The notes: generated by a model from the sequence alone, not told the origin. A DNA stretch of 64,000 nucleotides from CAVUAA01 sp963739345 (GCA_963739345.1 CAVUAA010000001.1:62001-126000), one strand, 5' to 3'. Shown: positions 16,808 to 26,190, numbered from the stretch's first letter. A program made the numbers and translations.

Positions 16808-18523
16808 ATGAAAGAATTTTCCTTCCGCGCGGTTCTGTTGGGTGTGGTGCTGGGTGCGGTCTTTGCGGTCGGCAACGCTTATCTGGGCTTAAAGGTGGGA
16901 TTGACGGTCTCGGCGTCGATCCCAGCTGCGGTGATTTCGATGGCGGTGTTGCGGACGTTCTCGCGGAATGTGACGATTCTGGAAAATAACATTGTGCAGA
17001 CGATCGCCTCTGCGGGCGAATCGCTGGCGGCGGGGGTGATTTTCACGATTCCGGCGCTGGTCTATTTGGGTGAGCCGCTCGAGTTGGGGCGGATCTTTTT
17101 GATCGCGCTGCTGGGGGGATTGCTGGGGGTGCTGTTGATGGTGCCACTGCGACACACGCTGATGGTGGAGGAGCATGGAACGTTACCCTTTCCGGAAGGG
17201 ACGGCGTGCGCGGAGATCTTGAGGGCCCGCGAGGGGACGGGCGAGCGGGCGATGCTGGCTGTATGGGGGCTGGTGCTGGGGGTGATCGACAAGGTGTTGA
17301 TCGGCGTCTTCCGTTTGTGGAATGAGGTGGCCCGTTGGGCGGTGGGGGGGACGCAGGTGGCGATCGATACGACGCCAGCGATGCTGGGAGTGGGCTACAT
17401 CATTGGCATTCGTTATTCGTTGATTCTGTTTGCGGGGGGAGCGGTAGCTTGGTGGGTGTTAACGCCGCTGATTCAGTTGGCGGGCGGCGATCCGGATATC
17501 CGCTCGATCGGAATTGGGGCGGTGGCGGCGGCGGGGGTGATCAGTTTGGTCCGTCTCTTTCCGGTGCTGGTCCGCTCGCTGTCGGGCCATTTCAAGGGGC
17601 TGCTGACCGACGTTTTCCACAAGCATGGGAAAGAGCGGACGGAGCAGGACTTGCCTCTTCTTTGGGTGATCTTGGGTGTGGTGGCGGTGCTGGCAGTCCT
17701 CTATGTACTTCCGCAGCTGGGGTTCAACTGGCTCTCGATTGTCCTTATTTTGGTGCTGGGATTTTTCTTTGTGGCGCTGACCTCTGTGACGGTGGGGATT
17801 GTGGGCAATTCGTCCAATCCGGTTTCGGGGATGGTGATCTGCACTCTGCTCGTGACAACGTTGATCTTTGTTGCACTCGGGTGGACGGAGCGGGTCTATC
17901 TGATCTTGGCGATGACGATAGGAAGTGTGGTGGCGGTGGCCGTAGCGATGGCGGGCGATACGAGTCAAGATTTGAAGACCGGTTTTTTGGTGGGGGCGAC
18001 GCCTCGCATGCAGCAGGTGGCGGCGATGATCGGGACGTTGGTTCCGGCGTTTGTGGTGGGGTGGATCTTGATTGTTCTCAACGATTCTTACGGATTTGGC
18101 TCGAAGGCGTTGCCGGCGCCGCAGGCGACAATGATGGCGACGGTGGTGGAGGGGGTGATCGGGGGGACGCTCCCCTACAAGCTGGTGGGAGTGGGGGTGA
18201 TGCTGGGTGTGGCTGTCGAGCTGATGGGCATTCGGTCGCTCCCGTTCGCTCTTGGTCTCTACTTGCCTTTAGGCACATCGGTTGCGATCGGGGCGGGAGG
18301 GCTTCTTTCGTGGCTGATTAGAGACAAGGGGGGGCGAGGAGTTCTTCTGGGCTCGGGGCTGATCGCTGGCGATGCGTTGACGGGGATTGTGATTGCCGGG
18401 CTGGCAATCGTTGGCTGGCTCGACCTCGACAAGGCGGCCCGTTTTGGCCCATGGATCTCGCTTGCCGCCTATCTTATATTGGCAGCAGCGTTTGGCGGGC
18501 TTGTCTTGAAGCGTAAGCGGTGA
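16808..18523 (+). CDS. OPT family oligopeptide transporter
   Basis: A 571-aa polytopic inner-membrane protein, about 14-16 hydrophobic segments, beginning KEFSFRAVLLGVVLGAVFAVGNAYLG, the typical N-terminus of bacterial OPT transporters (GNAYLGLKVGLTVSASIPAA). Other family motifs are ENNIVQTIASAGES and FPEGTACAEILRA. The family imports oligopeptides, usually proton-coupled, which suits an intracellular bacterium that feeds on host peptides. The next gene starts 20 bp downstream. Sequence is intact. Confidence 0.9.
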   Translation: MKEFSFRAVLLGVVLGAVFAVGNAYLGLKVGLTVSASIPAAVISMAVLRTFSRNVTILENNIVQTIASAGESLAAGVIFTIPALVYLGEPLELGRIFLIALLGGLLGVLLMVPLRHTLMVEEHGTLPFPEGTACAEILRAREGTGERAMLAVWGLVLGVIDKVLIGVFRLWNEVARWAVGGTQVAIDTTPAMLGVGYIIGIRYSLILFAGGAVAWWVLTPLIQLAGGDPDIRSIGIGAVAAAGVISLVRLFPVLVRSLSGHFKGLLTDVFHKHGKERTEQDLPLLWVILGVVAVLAVLYVLPQLGFNWLSIVLILVLGFFFVALTSVTVGIVGNSSNPVSGMVICTLLVTTLIFVALGWTERVYLILAMTIGSVVAVAVAMAGDTSQDLKTGFLVGATPRMQQVAAMIGTLVPAFVVGWILIVLNDSYGFGSKALPAPQATMMATVVEGVIGGTLPYKLVGVGVMLGVAVELMGIRSLPFALGLYLPLGTSVAIGAGGLLSWLIRDKGGRGVLLGSGLIAGDALTGIVIAGLAIVGWLDLDKAARFGPWISLAAYLILAAAFGGLVLKRKR

Positions 18524-18543
18524 CGTGCTAGACTCTTTGCACA

Positions 18544-19860
18544 ATGTTACAGCGCGCATCGCTTGCGATGCTAACCGATTTATATGAGTTGACGATGGCC
18601 TGCGGCTATTGGAAGCTCGGCATGGCCGACCGTGAGGCGGTTTTCACTCTTTTCTACAGAACCCAACCGTTTGGCGGTGGGGTGGCGATCTGTGCGGGGC
18701 TAGAGGATGTGATCCGTCTGGTCGAGGACTTTGGCTTCAGCAGTAGCGACACGGAATATTTGAGGACGTTGAAGACGGCTGCTGGGACCCCCCTCTTTGA
18801 GGAGGCTTTTCTTGATTATTTGCGCGAGCTGAAGTTGGAAGTGGACATCGACATGGTGCAGGAGGGGAGGGCGATCTTTCCTCACGAGCCAATTGTTCGG
18901 GTGCGGGGGCCTCTGCTGCAGGCGCAGATTTTAGAGACGATCATTCTCAACGTGGTCAACTCTCAGACGTTGATCGCGACGAAGGCGGCCCGATTGCGAG
19001 TGGCCGCCGGTGACGACGAGCTGGTTGAATTTGGATTACGGAGGGCGCAGGGAATTGACGGGGGGTTATCGGCCTCTCGCGCGGCATATGTTGGCGGATG
19101 CGATTCGACGTCGAACACACTAGCTGGCAAGCGGTTTGGCATTCCGGTGCGTGGGACACACGCTCACAGTTGGATCATGGCATTTCCGAGTGAGCTCGAA
19201 TCGTTTGAAGCCTATGCCGAGGTGATGGGGGACAATTGCGTCCTGTTGGTTGACACCTATGATACCCCAGAAGGGGTACGGCTGGCGGCAAAGGTGGGAC
19301 TGGCGCTGAAGGAAAAAGGGAAGAAGCTATTGGGAATCCGTCTGGATTCAGGTGACCTCCTCTCCCTCTCAATCGAGGCGCGGAAGATCCTCGATGAGGC
19401 GGGGCTTGAGAGTGCGCAGATCATGGCGAGCAATGAGCTTGATGAGCACCGGGTGCGAGAATTGAAGGAGGGGGGAGCGCCGATCACGATTTGGGGAGTG
19501 GGAACTCGATTGGCGACGGGCCATCCGGACGGGGCGCTCGACGGCGTATATAAGTTGAGCGCAATCAGAGAGCTGGATGGGACGTGGGCCTATAAATCGA
19601 AGCGCTCGTCGCAGCCAGAGAAGACATCGCCACCGGGAATTTTGCAAACGCGCCGCTATGCGGACCGCGATGTGGTGGTTAATGTGGAGACGGCTGGTGA
19701 GGCCATGGGTGAGGGTGGTTTTGAGGAGCTTCTGGTGCCGACTGTCCGGCAGGGGAGTAGAGTGGGAGAGCTGTTGCCGCTTGCAGATGTGCGTGCGCGT
19801 GCTTTATTAGAGATAGAGAAGTTTCATGGACGTGATGACTATTTTGTGAGGATGGAATGA
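18544..19860 (+). CDS. pncB: Nicotinate phosphoribosyltransferase
   Basis: A 438-aa cytoplasmic enzyme that joins nicotinate and PRPP to nicotinate mononucleotide in NAD salvage. Motifs include the N-terminal LTDLYELTMACGYW, EFGLRRAQG, the GTHAHSWIMAF active-site segment with the phosphorylatable His, and GIRLDSGDLLSLS. The length is normal. Its stop overlaps the ATG of pncA, so the two consecutive salvage enzymes are translationally coupled. Confidence 0.93.
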   Translation: MLQRASLAMLTDLYELTMACGYWKLGMADREAVFTLFYRTQPFGGGVAICAGLEDVIRLVEDFGFSSSDTEYLRTLKTAAGTPLFEEAFLDYLRELKLEVDIDMVQEGRAIFPHEPIVRVRGPLLQAQILETIILNVVNSQTLIATKAARLRVAAGDDELVEFGLRRAQGIDGGLSASRAAYVGGCDSTSNTLAGKRFGIPVRGTHAHSWIMAFPSELESFEAYAEVMGDNCVLLVDTYDTPEGVRLAAKVGLALKEKGKKLLGIRLDSGDLLSLSIEARKILDEAGLESAQIMASNELDEHRVRELKEGGAPITIWGVGTRLATGHPDGALDGVYKLSAIRELDGTWAYKSKRSSQPEKTSPPGILQTRRYADRDVVVNVETAGEAMGEGGFEELLVPTVRQGSRVGELLPLADVRARALLEIEKFHGRDDYFVRME

Positions 19861-20495
19861 TGATTTCTGAAGATTGCGCACTGCTTCTGACCGATATCCA
19901 AAATGATTTTCTTCCCATGGGTTTGATGCAGGTTCCGCGAGGAGATGAAGTGATCGCGGTGGCCAATAAGCTCTCACCTCATTTTGAAGTGGTGTTGGCG
20001 ACGCAAGACTGGCATCCGCCGGGACATGGCAGCTTTGCCTCGGCTCACGGGAAGCAGCCGGGTGAGGTGATTGACCTCAATGGCATCCAGCAGGATCTTT
20101 GGCCGGATCACTGCGTTCAGGAGAGTTCAGGTGCCGAATTTGCTGACGCTCTTGAGCTAGATAGGCTCCGCAAGTGTTTCAAGAAGGGAATCGATCCGGA
20201 GATCGACTCGTATGGTGGCTTCTATGACAATGGGTGGAGACGGGCGACCGGTCTTGAAGAGTATTTGAGGGAGCACCACATCACTGCGGTCTATGTCGTG
20301 GGACTTGCCACCGACTATTGTGTGAAATACACTGTGCTCGACGGCCTCAAACTGGGTTTTAAGATGGTCTGCGTGGTTGACGGTTGCCGCGGGATCAACC
20401 TTCACCCTGAAGATGAGAAGCTGGCCATTGAAGAGATGCGTACTGCGGGAGCGCAGATTGCCACCTCTTCCGAAGTGTTGGAGGCGAATCGGTGA
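19857..20495 (+). CDS. pncA: Nicotinamidase
   Basis: A 212-aa cysteine hydrolase of the isochorismatase fold that deaminates nicotinamide to nicotinate, the substrate of PncB just upstream. The catalytic triad is visible: Asp13 (LTDIQNDF), Lys110 (FKKG) and Cys155 (ATDYCVKY). The metal site is Asp51 and His53 (ATQDWHPPGHGSF) with His85 (LWPDHC). It overlaps pncB at its start and the antiporter gene at its end (GTGA), so three genes form one unit. Confidence 0.93.
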   Translation: MMISEDCALLLTDIQNDFLPMGLMQVPRGDEVIAVANKLSPHFEVVLATQDWHPPGHGSFASAHGKQPGEVIDLNGIQQDLWPDHCVQESSGAEFADALELDRLRKCFKKGIDPEIDSYGGFYDNGWRRATGLEEYLREHHITAVYVVGLATDYCVKYTVLDGLKLGFKMVCVVDGCRGINLHPEDEKLAIEEMRTAGAQIATSSEVLEANR

Positions 20496-21922
20496 CAACA
20501 CTTCCCTTTGCACTTGATACCTATCTAGATCCAGTGGGCGGGAGCTTATGGGAGATTATTGTCGCCCGCGGCATGGCGCACCCATTCAACGTGATCGCTC
20601 TGGTCATCTTTTTTCTGGCGATCTGTCACACCCTCCTCACCAGTCGGTTCACCGCTCTTGGACACTACCTCGAGCGGAAGCGGATCCGTGAGGTGGAGGC
20701 GAGTGGACGGGTCTATGTCAAAGAACGGGATATGGCGTTTCGCTCCGAGATCTGTCACTTTCTTGGTGAGGTAGAGGTGGTCTTCGCTCTATGGGCGATC
20801 GTCCTCACAGGAGTGATTGTCTACTTCTTCAGCTGGGACACAGCTGTTGAATACCTCGATAGCCGCAACTACCGCGAGCCTCTCTTTGTAATTGTGATCA
20901 TGGCGCTCGCCGCCACCCGGCCGATTCTCCGCCTCGCTCACACGATCATCGAAAAAGTGGCTCGTCTTGGTGGGGGAACGCCGGCGGCCTGGTGGATCAG
21001 TTTGATGACCATTGGGCCCCTTCTCGGCTCGTTCATCACAGAACCCGGCGCCATGACCATCACCGCACTCCTCTTGGCCCGCGAATTTTATTCTCGCCGA
21101 CCTAGCACTACCTTTGCGTATGCGACCCTTGGTCTCCTCTTTGTCAACGTCTCGGTCGGCGGCGTCCTCACCCAGTTTGCCGCCCCGCCCGTTCTCGTAG
21201 TCGCCGACAAATGGGGGTGGACCACCGCCTACGTCTTCATGACCTTTGGCTGGAAGGCAGTCGTCGGCATTGTCGTCTCCAACCTCCTCTACTTCACCAT
21301 CTTCTTCCGTGAGTTCAGGCGACTGCGCAAGCCGGTGAAGATCAGTGCTGTCGGAGCGGCCGCTCTTGGTGGCGATACCAATCCGATTCCGGTTCCCATC
21401 TGGATCACCTGTGTTCATGTGCTGGCGGTTGCCGCTGTTGTCCTCGCCGCCCACGACATCATTGTTTTCGTCGGCATCTTCCTCCTTTTCCTCGGCTTCT
21501 ATCAGGCGACCGCCCCCCATCAGAGACCACTCAACCTCCGCCTCCCCCTTCTCGTCGGCCTCTTTTTGGCCGCCCTCATGATTCACGGCGGGCTGCAGGG
21601 GTGGTGGATCCAGCCCCTCCTCAACAAGTTCACCGAGTTTCCCTTGATGCTCATCGCGACACTGCTTACCACCTTCAACGACAACGCTGCCATCACCTAC
21701 ATGGCCAGTCTCACTCCCAATGTGACAGAGGCCTTGAAGTACGCCGTGATGGCCGGCGCCCTCACCGGCGGTGGCCTCACCGTTATGGCCAACGCCCCTA
21801 ACCCCGCCGGCCAGCAGATCCTAGGCCGCTTCTTCGCCGAAGGAATCTCCCCCCTTCGCCTCTTCCTTGGCGCGCTCACTCCAACGATCATTGTGGGGAC
21901 GGCGTTCGTTCTCTTGGCCTAA
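20492..21922 (+). CDS. Putative Na+/H+ antiporter
   Basis: A 476-aa polytopic membrane protein with about 12 hydrophobic segments. It resembles the bacterial 'putative Na+/H+ antiporter' family. Conserved polar residues within membrane segments include GSFITEPGAMTITA and TFNDNAAITYMASL (TFNDNA lies in a re-entrant-like region of the ion transporter superfamily). The GTG start overlaps the pncA stop by four bases. The functional link to NAD salvage is unclear; the cluster may simply serve exchange with the host. Confidence 0.75.
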   Translation: MTTLPFALDTYLDPVGGSLWEIIVARGMAHPFNVIALVIFFLAICHTLLTSRFTALGHYLERKRIREVEASGRVYVKERDMAFRSEICHFLGEVEVVFALWAIVLTGVIVYFFSWDTAVEYLDSRNYREPLFVIVIMALAATRPILRLAHTIIEKVARLGGGTPAAWWISLMTIGPLLGSFITEPGAMTITALLLAREFYSRRPSTTFAYATLGLLFVNVSVGGVLTQFAAPPVLVVADKWGWTTAYVFMTFGWKAVVGIVVSNLLYFTIFFREFRRLRKPVKISAVGAAALGGDTNPIPVPIWITCVHVLAVAAVVLAAHDIIVFVGIFLLFLGFYQATAPHQRPLNLRLPLLVGLFLAALMIHGGLQGWWIQPLLNKFTEFPLMLIATLLTTFNDNAAITYMASLTPNVTEALKYAVMAGALTGGGLTVMANAPNPAGQQILGRFFAEGISPLRLFLGALTPTIIVGTAFVLLA

Positions 21923-21993
21923 GACCCAAGATTTGCCATGGGAGTCATCGCGATGCTTGTATCTCGGTCAAAATCAGCCGCCCTAGGCGGAGG

Positions 21994-23106
21994 TTAGGTT
22001 TGCAATCGGGGCCTGATAAGGGCGACGACGGCCCAGATGAAGAAACCGGTGAGGGCGAGGTTGAGAGCGAGGCTGAGCTCGGCGACGGTGAGCGCCTGAT
22101 TGACGATGCCATAGCTGAGGGTGATGAGGAGGACGCCTGCTCCCACTTCACCACGCGGGAAGAGGGAGACTCCAAGAGCCAACCGTTCCCGACGACTCGC
22201 CTCCCGCCTGTAGACCAGGCTCGGGAAGAGTTTTCCTAAGTTGGAGAGGAGGGTGATGATCACCACGTGGAGGATTAGCATTCCCACGCCGTTTGCCGCC
22301 ACCCGAAAGCGGGGAAGTGAGGCGCCCACTAGAAACATGAAACCCGACTTGACCATCCCATCAAGAATGATCTGCCCCCGCTTGTCTGGCTCGAGAAACT
22401 GGTGCTCGTGCTTGAACTTGTCGGGCTGGTAGGGATCGTGTGGATTGTAGAGCATGCAGCCCCACACAAATGCTGGCAGTAGCACCTCGGCGTGGAAGTT
22501 GCCGAAGTGGCTAGCTAGCCCGTTAATGACCACTAAAACAACGGCGTAGGCGAGCATGGCCAATGGCTGCCTTGGCAAGCGGATGCGGTGGAGAAATCTG
22601 TAGGCGAGCCATAGGAGGAGGGCCATCACAGGGATGGCCACCAGCAAACTCCACTGCATCCCGATGATTGCAATTTGGAGGGGGATCATCAGCAAGATGG
22701 TGTCGATGTCGTCGAAGATCGCTAGCACCCGCGCCTTCTTGAACAGCCACGTCGTCCCCAAACCCGCAGCCCCCATCATTGTGAAGAGCACCCCTGCCGA
22801 TGTTGGTGCAGCAAAGCGGCCGATGAGGAGGGCGTGCAACACGTTGACATCCATCACCCAGATGAAATAGCCGGCACAAAGGAGCCACGGAAACGCCGCC
22901 GCCGTCATGGCAACCAGGTAGTCTTTGCCGTAGGAGCGGAGGTTCTTCTTATCGAGGGTGAACTCTAGCCCCACCTCGATCATGACGTAGCTTAAGCCCA
23001 CCTCCGTCAGGAATGTGAGCAGCCCTCGTATCGGTTCGATGTCGACAAAAAACGCCAGCGCCATGCCGCCGAGGAGCAAAACTGTGAACAGAACAACGCG
23101 ATACAT
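21994..23106 (-). CDS. Cation:proton antiporter (CPA2/Kef-like membrane domain)
   Basis: A 370-aa polytopic membrane protein resembling the sodium/hydrogen exchanger domain of the CPA2 family, with about 11-12 membrane segments and acidic residues in membrane context (EVGLSYVMIEVGLEFTL; FPRGEVGAGVLLI near the C-terminus). No TrkA-N or other cytoplasmic regulatory domain is fused, so it is a stand-alone exchanger. It is convergent with the other antiporter gene; a small GC-rich inverted repeat (CCGCC-TA-GGCGG, near 21981) lies between them. The ATG is at 23106. Confidence 0.75.
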   Translation of the reverse strand: MYRVVLFTVLLLGGMALAFFVDIEPIRGLLTFLTEVGLSYVMIEVGLEFTLDKKNLRSYGKDYLVAMTAAAFPWLLCAGYFIWVMDVNVLHALLIGRFAAPTSAGVLFTMMGAAGLGTTWLFKKARVLAIFDDIDTILLMIPLQIAIIGMQWSLLVAIPVMALLLWLAYRFLHRIRLPRQPLAMLAYAVVLVVINGLASHFGNFHAEVLLPAFVWGCMLYNPHDPYQPDKFKHEHQFLEPDKRGQIILDGMVKSGFMFLVGASLPRFRVAANGVGMLILHVVIITLLSNLGKLFPSLVYRREASRRERLALGVSLFPRGEVGAGVLLITLSYGIVNQALTVAELSLALNLALTGFFIWAVVALIRPRLQT

Positions 23107-23153
23107 ACAAGCCCTTGTAGACCAGCTAGTGGATTATTTGGTACGTTGCCAAT

Positions 23154-24341
23154 ATGTTGCCAAAGCGTCACCTCTATGGACTTTTCCCCTGGTTCCTCGT
23201 TCTCTACGAGTTTGCGGTCAATCTCTCCGACGACATGTACGTGCCTGCGCTCACCAAAATCGCCGCCGAGTTTGGCGTCACCAACAACATCATCAACCTC
23301 ACCATGACCGTATGGTTTGTTGGGGCGGCTCTTCCTCTACTTTGGGTGGGCCCTCTTTCAGATCGAGTGGGGCGACGTCCGGTTCTCTTCCTTGGTGGCA
23401 TCCTATTCCTCCTCACCACCCTCATTTGCGCCACCGCTCCAAGTTTTTGGCCCCTCCTCGTTGGCCGCCTCTTCCAGGGTGTTTCGGTCTCCACGTTGCT
23501 GGTCGCCGGGTACGCCTGCATCCACGACCTCTACAACGATGAGCGGGCCATCCACCTCCTTGCCTGGCTCGGTTCAGCCGCCATCTTAGCCCCCATGATC
23601 GGCCCCACCTTGGGCGGCCTCCTCCTCCTGCTAGGCACTTGGCAGCTCCTCTTTTGGATCATCCTCCTCGTCGCCGGCGTCGGATTGATCGGTCTATGGC
23701 CCACCATGCCCGAGACCGTGAAGCCTCCCCGCAAGCCCGACCGGACCGGAGCAGTCTACAGGATGATCTTCCGCAATCACCTCTTCCTCCTTACCTCCAT
23801 CACCCTCGCCTTTGGCTACGCCGGCCTCATCGCATGGGTCTCCGGCTCCCTCTTCATCCTCGTCGGTGACCTTGAAGTGACCCCTCAGATTTTCGGTCTC
23901 CTCCAGGTGCCTATTTTCCTCTCCTATTTCATTGGTGCCAAGGTAATCAAACGGCTTCTTGGCTCCTGGACCCGCCTCCATGCCATCTCCATCGGCCTCA
24001 CCCTCGCCCTCCTTGCCTCCATCGCCCAAATTATCCTCACCCTCGCCCACTCCGTCACCATCCCCACTCTCATCGGCCCCATGTGCGGCTATGCTCTCGG
24101 CTTTGGGATGGCCGCCGCCCCCCTCACCCGCGCCGCCATCGCCTCCTCCCTCCAGTCCCGCGGCGCCGTCACCGCCGCCTTTTTTCTCTTTCTAATGAGC
24201 GCCGGCGCCCTCGGCTCCCTCTGTGTCACCCTCATCTACAACCACACCACCATATCCGTAGTTGAAGTGATCGCCGCTTTGATCTTATTATCCTTCCTCA
24301 TCAATCTTTTACGTCGAAGAGAGCACCATGCTGAATATTGA
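23154..24341 (+). CDS. MFS transporter (Bcr/CflA/MdfA-like drug efflux)
   Basis: A 395-aa protein with 12 predicted membrane segments. Drug:H+ antiporter signatures are present: DDMYVPALTKIAAEF in the first helix region, GPLSDRVGRRPVLF (motif A, loop 2-3) and LVGRLFQGV (motif B Arg). The family exports chloramphenicol-like or other hydrophobic compounds; the substrate cannot be told from sequence. Its last codons overlap the aldo/keto reductase start by 14 bp. Confidence 0.8.
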   Translation: MLPKRHLYGLFPWFLVLYEFAVNLSDDMYVPALTKIAAEFGVTNNIINLTMTVWFVGAALPLLWVGPLSDRVGRRPVLFLGGILFLLTTLICATAPSFWPLLVGRLFQGVSVSTLLVAGYACIHDLYNDERAIHLLAWLGSAAILAPMIGPTLGGLLLLLGTWQLLFWIILLVAGVGLIGLWPTMPETVKPPRKPDRTGAVYRMIFRNHLFLLTSITLAFGYAGLIAWVSGSLFILVGDLEVTPQIFGLLQVPIFLSYFIGAKVIKRLLGSWTRLHAISIGLTLALLASIAQIILTLAHSVTIPTLIGPMCGYALGFGMAAAPLTRAAIASSLQSRGAVTAAFFLFLMSAGALGSLCVTLIYNHTTISVVEVIAALILLSFLINLLRRREHHAEY

Positions 24342-25140
24342 CCTTAGTGACGGCACCAACATGCCCGCCATCGGATTTGGCACCTACCGTCTGAAAGGGG
24401 AGGAGTGCACCACCGCCCTCCGCTCTGCCCTAGAGATCGGCTACCGCCACATCGACACCGCCCTCTACTATCAAAATCACACCGCCATTGCCCCCGCCAT
24501 CCAGGACTATCCCCGCGACGAGCTCTTCCTCGTCTCCAAGCTTCCCTCGCCCGATTGCCACGATGGCACCATCCTCCCCGCCTGCCAGCGCATCCTCGAC
24601 GAGCTTCAAACAGACTACATCGACCTCCTCCTCATCCACGCCCCCGACCGCTCTATCCCCATCGCTGAGACCCTCGGCCGGATGCAAGAGTGCCAACAAA
24701 AAAGGTGGGTCCGGTCCATCGGCGTCTCTAATTTCACTACCCGCCACTGCACTGACGCCCTAGCCACGAAAATTCCCTTCGTCACCAACCAAGTCGAATT
24801 CCACCCTTACCTCTACCAAAAAGAGCTCCTCGACTTCGCTAAAGCCCGCAACATTCTCCTCACCGCCTACTGTCCCATTGTTCGTGGCAAGACCCTCGAC
24901 GACCCCATCCTCAAGCACATAGCCGACCAGTACAACAAAACCCCCGCCCAAATTTCCCTTCGCTGGCTCCTCCAACACCGCCTCGCCGTCATCCCCATGT
25001 CGACCAACCCCACCCACCAAAAGCAAAATCTCGACCTCTTCGATTTCCAGCTTAGCCCCGCAGAGATGAGCCAAATTAACGCCCTCCACACCGGCCTCCG
25101 TCTTGCCCACGGCGACTGGACTGATTTCAATTATCTCTGA
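24328..25140 (+). CDS. Aldo/keto reductase
   Basis: A 270-aa NADPH-dependent oxidoreductase with an (alpha/beta)8 barrel. The catalytic tetrad is visible: Asp and Tyr in YRHIDTALYYQN, Lys in FLVSKLP and His in LLIHAPD. Family signatures GFGTYRL, IGVSNF and SLRWLLQH also occur. It resembles the 2,5-diketo-gluconate reductase group; the physiological carbonyl substrate is unknown. It overlaps the MFS gene and is likely co-transcribed with it. Confidence 0.9.
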   Translation: MLNIDLSDGTNMPAIGFGTYRLKGEECTTALRSALEIGYRHIDTALYYQNHTAIAPAIQDYPRDELFLVSKLPSPDCHDGTILPACQRILDELQTDYIDLLLIHAPDRSIPIAETLGRMQECQQKRWVRSIGVSNFTTRHCTDALATKIPFVTNQVEFHPYLYQKELLDFAKARNILLTAYCPIVRGKTLDDPILKHIADQYNKTPAQISLRWLLQHRLAVIPMSTNPTHQKQNLDLFDFQLSPAEMSQINALHTGLRLAHGDWTDFNYL

Positions 25141-25178
25141 GATCTGGTAGTCTCTTTTTCCAACATAGGAGACGACCA

Positions 25179-26045
25179 ATGATCAAATGGATATTCGCTT
25201 TAGCGATCACCTGCCTTCCACTATTTGCCGGGGTCATCGAAGACCCGGAAGCGTACCGCAATAACTCACAAATGCAGCTCGAATGGGCCGCCGAACTCAT
25301 CGGGCGGATCGACCTAGCCGGAGACGAACGGATCCTCGACATTGGTGCCGGCGACGGGAAGGTGACCGCCCGCATGGCAAATCTGGTTCCTACCGGTTTC
25401 GTCATCGGACTCGATCTCTCTTCCGCCATGAACCAGTACGCGTCCCAGCACCACCGCCGTCACAACCTCACCTTTGTAAAGGTAGACCTCGCCAGCGGAC
25501 CTTTTACTCAGCAGTTTGATCTCGTCACCGCCAACTGCGCCCTCATGTGGATTCCCGACCAGAAAGCCGTATTTGCCAGTATCTACAAGAGCCTAGTTCC
25601 CGGTGGCCAAATGATAGCCGTGCAACCAGGTGCTGACCGCACAAACCTCTCCCCCGCCGCCCAGCGGGTAGCCGCCACCCCGCGCTGGGCCCCCTACTTT
25701 CCAGGCTTCCAAAAGCAGCGCTTCTACCTATCGCCCGAAGAGTGCAAGGAGCATCTCACCGAAGCTGGTTTCGAGCTAGTCCACATGAGTGAAATTCCCA
25801 CACGTGACCATTACCCATCAATCGATGCCTTTATAGAGTGGATCCGCCCCTTATCACCCTTCGCCAACCACCTACCCCGACCTCAGCGGGACCAATTCCT
25901 ACGCGACGTTGCCACTGAAATGGTCACAACGGACGCCGACGGCACCTGGCGAGTCTACAAGAAGCTTGAAGTGATCGCCCGCCGCCCCGTAAACTCTCGA
26001 GACTCAGGGGCAATAGCTCAGTCGGTTAGAGCAGCGGACTCATAA
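25179..26045 (+). CDS. SAM-dependent methyltransferase with N-terminal signal peptide
   Basis: A 288-aa protein. The class I methyltransferase fold is shown by motif I ILDIGAGDGKVTARMA, an acidic end of strand 2 (IGLDLSSAM) and DLVTANCALMWI. Overall it resembles trans-aconitate/ubiquinone-type methyltransferases. Oddly it begins MIKWIFALAITCLPLFAG, a convincing Sec signal, while SAM is cytosolic; it may be exported to the host, or the segment may be a membrane anchor. The last 13 or so codons lie inside the tRNA at 26007-26080 and encode GAIAQSVRAADS, a known false peptide of tRNA 5' halves, so the ancestral C-terminus was probably lost or shorter. SD is GGAG. Confidence 0.75.
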   Translation: MIKWIFALAITCLPLFAGVIEDPEAYRNNSQMQLEWAAELIGRIDLAGDERILDIGAGDGKVTARMANLVPTGFVIGLDLSSAMNQYASQHHRRHNLTFVKVDLASGPFTQQFDLVTANCALMWIPDQKAVFASIYKSLVPGGQMIAVQPGADRTNLSPAAQRVAATPRWAPYFPGFQKQRFYLSPEECKEHLTEAGFELVHMSEIPTRDHYPSIDAFIEWIRPLSPFANHLPRPQRDQFLRDVATEMVTTDADGTWRVYKKLEVIARRPVNSRDSGAIAQSVRAADS

Positions 26046-26080
26046 TCCGTAGGTCGGTGGTTCAAGTCCACCTTGCCCCA
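26007..26080 (+). tRNA. tRNA with CAT anticodon (Ile2 or elongator Met)
   Basis: The 74-nt cloverleaf has acceptor arms GGGGCAA/TTGCCCC, D arm GCTC...GAGC, anticodon stem GCGGA/TCCGT with loop CTCATAA (anticodon CAT), and T arm GGTGG-TTCAAGT-CCACC. Discriminator is A, and CCA is not encoded. CAT could be elongator Met or lysidine-modified Ile2; GGGGC... with A73 leans to Ile2 but I cannot settle it. The methyltransferase stop codon lies in its anticodon loop region. Confidence 0.9.
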
Positions 26081-26081
26081 T

Positions 26082-26190
26082 CCCTGGCGCTGGCATTTGG
26101 CTCTGGATGTGGCCGCGGGCAGGCACCCCTACTGGCGTAGTATGTGGCGCCTGCCCGCAATCACACCAGAACCAAAGCCCAGCACCAGGG
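26082..26190. repeat. 109-bp palindromic repeat, family 2 (tRNA-adjacent copy)
   Basis: The ends CCCTGGCGCTGG and CCAGCACCAGGG pair, as do the inner arms GCGGGCAGGC and GCGCCTGCCCGC. The sequence CACCAGAACCAAAGCCCAGC and the GGATG...CCCCTACT...AGTATGTG core match the larger palindrome at 60514-60728, so they are diverged copies of one family. It begins two bases after the tRNA, a typical integration hot spot. Confidence 0.75.

Noticed and set aside
17335..18321. 328-aa Gly/Asp-rich ORF within the OPT transporter
   Set aside because: Frame-shifted shadow of the transporter gene with unnatural composition.
26007..26080. tRNA-linked genomic island
   Set aside because: Only a short palindromic repeat follows the tRNA; no integrase and no duplicated tRNA end were seen.
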